Shown: positions 62,817-64,000 of the stretch, piece after piece
Layout: each line of letters starts with the position of its first letter
Position numbering within the stretch: position 1 is the stretch's first letter
From: Arcicella rigui
Lineage (GTDB): Bacteria; Bacteroidota; Bacteroidia; Cytophagales; Spirosomataceae
Length of the DNA: 64,000 nt
Assembly (NCBI RefSeq): GCF_034929435.1
Contig: NZ_JAYFUM010000018.1
Coordinates: forward strand, 82,005-146,004
Direction: 5' to 3'
Notes under the pieces: generated by a model
Database searches by the model: none
The model's input: only the letters and a program-made list of their open reading frames with translations
What the model was told of the DNA's origin: nothing
Translations under genes and position numbers: made by a program

Positions 62817-63806
62817 ATGGAATTTTTAGAAACACTTTACAACGAAATCGTCGGCTTTTTTAATTTTGGCGGACTGATTGAAATTATCCAAACAGACAAT
62901 TACAAAGCCTTATTAACCCAAGATGGCATCGGCAAAGCTTTAGGTCCACTGATTCCCGTTTTGTTACTTGTTGAAATTATCCGTGCCTTATTTTATCGCC
63001 GACTTACTTTTACGCAATACAAAATCTCTTTTTTTACTTACGTTTTCAACCGCTTTATTTCTCGTTTTATTTCAATCGGAATGGTCGGGCTGTGCATTGC
63101 TTTCTTTGAACCTTACGCCATTTTCAAGACAGAATTTACATGGTATTGGTTTATTTATGGATATGTAGTCTGGGAATTTGCCCATTTTATTTACCATTTC
63201 TTGGGGCATAAAGTACGTCTTTTTTGGTGTTTGCACTCTACTCACCACGCACCCGAATACATGAATTTGTCGGTAACCTACACACACTTTTTTCTGGAAG
63301 CCCCTTATGCTGATATTATTCGTACTACAATTTGTATTTTGTTGGGCGTAAATCCTCCTTTGTTGTTTCTCATCATGTTTATAGATGGTACTTGGGGAGC
63401 TTTTATTCATATTGGCGAAAATATTATGGTGGATGCTCGTCTGGGATTTTTGAATAAAATCATTCTTACGCCTTCACACCACAGAGTACATCATGCCAAA
63501 AATCCTTTGTATATGGATACCAATTTTTGTAATCTATTGAATATTTGGGACAAAGCCTTTGGTACTTTGCAAGACGAAAAACACGAGGAAGCCATTGAGT
63601 ACGGCATTACAAGACCGATGAAATCTGGAGATTTTTTAGATGCTTATTTTGGTGAAATTACTTTATTGTTGAAAGACGTTTACCAAGCTCCAACGCTTAA
63701 AGACAAGGTTTTATATATTTTTATGCCCCCCGGCTGGCATCATTCTGGCAACCACAAAACCGCAACAATTGTGAAGAAAGAGTATTTTGATAGTGTTAGG
63801 GGGTAA
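62817..63806 (+). CDS. Sterol desaturase / fatty-acid hydroxylase superfamily protein
   Basis: A 329-residue integral membrane di-iron enzyme. Four to five membrane segments precede and follow the histidine cluster: HFIYHFLGHK, LHSTHHAPEYMN and SHHRVHHAKNP, with YMDTNFCNLLNIWDKAFGT as the usual family ending. It hydroxylates or desaturates a lipid with O2; the substrate is unknown (carotenoid, sphingolipid and fatty acid types exist). The frame could start at a TTG at 62736, but the part before 62817 is encoded by word-type repeats, so the ATG at 62817 (MEFLETLYNEIVGF) is the likely start. Confidence 0.88.
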   Translation: MEFLETLYNEIVGFFNFGGLIEIIQTDNYKALLTQDGIGKALGPLIPVLLLVEIIRALFYRRLTFTQYKISFFTYVFNRFISRFISIGMVGLCIAFFEPYAIFKTEFTWYWFIYGYVVWEFAHFIYHFLGHKVRLFWCLHSTHHAPEYMNLSVTYTHFFLEAPYADIIRTTICILLGVNPPLLFLIMFIDGTWGAFIHIGENIMVDARLGFLNKIILTPSHHRVHHAKNPLYMDTNFCNLLNIWDKAFGTLQDEKHEEAIEYGITRPMKSGDFLDAYFGEITLLLKDVYQAPTLKDKVLYIFMPPGWHHSGNHKTATIVKKEYFDSVRG

Positions 63807-63846
63807 GGTTTGAGCTATGAGAGGTGAGCTATGAGCTTTTCTTGCC

Positions 63847-63869
63847 GTAGTTCGTGAGACACGAACTAC
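63847..63869. repeat. Short perfect palindrome (REP-like) after the hydroxylase gene
   Basis: Arms GTAGTTCGTG and CACGAACTAC with loop AGA. A second small hairpin, GTCATCCC / GGGTATGAC (63891-63898, 63906-63914, one bulge), follows. Words like gagctatgag at 63812-63838 precede it. Confidence 0.55.
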
Positions 63870-63920
63870 TTAATGAGATTTCAAACATGAGTCATCCCGA
63901 ATTTTGGGTATGACTTGACA

Positions 63921-63982
63921 AATAAAAACCTCCTTGTTTATTTTGTGAATTACGACAAACACAAAAAACAGGAGGTTTTATT
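63921..63982 (+). promoter_or_regulatory. Inverted repeat that sequesters a strong Shine-Dalgarno
   Basis: AATAAAAACCTCCTTGTTT (63921-63939) pairs with AAACAGGAGGTTTTATT (63966-63982) with two single-base bulges. The right arm contains AGGAGG, eight bases before an ATG; the left arm contains the complementary CCTCCT. In a read-through transcript the ribosome-binding site would be masked. Such a layout is known from insertion sequences that limit expression from outside promoters. Confidence 0.5.
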
Positions 63983-64000
63983 ATGCCCAAGGCACATCTA
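63983..64000 (+). CDS. Start of a gene cut by the window edge, probable transposase
   Basis: ATG after a strong AGGAGG, encoding MPKAHL before the window ends. A canonical Shine-Dalgarno is exceptional in this genome, where other genes have none, and the preceding inverted repeat looks like the end of an insertion sequence. The family cannot be determined from six residues. Confidence 0.4.

Overview
The window is 64 kb of AT-rich chromosomal DNA from a member of the Bacteroidota, most likely the order Cytophagales (Spirosomataceae/Cytophagaceae type). Evidence: two complete ECF sigma / FecR / SusC / SusD blocks, SusC proteins with STN and carboxypeptidase-like N-terminal domains, CRTAC1/UnbV-type FG-GAP lipoproteins, DUF3526 ABC permeases, a group III truncated haemoglobin, TAnnTTTG-like promoter boxes and almost no Shine-Dalgarno sequences. 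The species cannot be named from sequence alone. No rRNA, tRNA or CRISPR array was seen.

Layout. 1-5.0 kb: a gene tail, a FecA-like TonB receptor, then a minus-strand run of desaturase, PhyH-type dioxygenase and truncated globin separated by long hairpin repeats. 5.3-8.4 kb: an overlapping gene pair encoding a FAD monooxygenase fused to a DsbA-like thiol oxidoreductase, and a PLP aminotransferase. 8.9-13.7 kb: a microaerobic/redox island (CcoI-type copper ATPase, Fnr-like regulator, regulator-like cyclic-nucleotide-binding protein without HTH, tandem UspA). The fnr, CNBD and uspA promoters, plus the distant desaturase promoter, carry the dyad TGAYAAAWRTCA. 13.8-15.8 kb: an Eco47II-type restriction-modification pair whose methyltransferase has an N-terminal HTH. 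16-22.3 kb: GDPD, a LexA-like XRE-S24 regulator, a nitroreductase, and an AraC / aldehyde dehydrogenase / DUF779 module. 22.5-24 kb: a serine hydrolase.

24.3-34.5 kb: the first carbohydrate-utilisation block (sigma, FecR, SusC, SusD, GH106-like glycosidase), with an array of fourteen 21-bp repeats directly after susD. 34.6-36.8 kb: a MocR regulator divergent from a pyridoxamine-phosphate-oxidase-like flavoprotein. 36.9-40.7 kb: a DinB-like protein, then two overlapping P-loop ATPase genes of unknown function, the first with a degenerate Walker A motif. 40.7-47.3 kb: an operon of ABC ATPase, TonB siderophore-type receptor and two DUF3526 permeases, divergent from a small secreted CFFC protein and sharing two TTGCA dyads. 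47.4-61.2 kb: the second sigma/FecR/SusC/SusD block with a 1119-residue FG-GAP lipoprotein, a decayed gene remnant and a six-hairpin glycosidase. 61.2-64 kb: a type I phosphodiesterase, a sterol-desaturase-family hydroxylase, and at the right edge the start of a probable mobile element gene whose strong ribosome binding site lies within an inverted repeat.

General theme: outer-membrane import of glycans and metals governed by FecI/FecR-type surface signalling, with oxygen-linked enzymes. Between genes there are many imperfect inverted repeats built of 6-10 bp words (for example gtgagttagtgaattgtgag), usually just 3' of a stop codon. The strongest candidates for something undescribed are the 21-bp array, the paired ATPases, the monooxygenase-DsbA fusion, the paired hairpin leaders between fecR and susC, and the word-like intergenic repeats.
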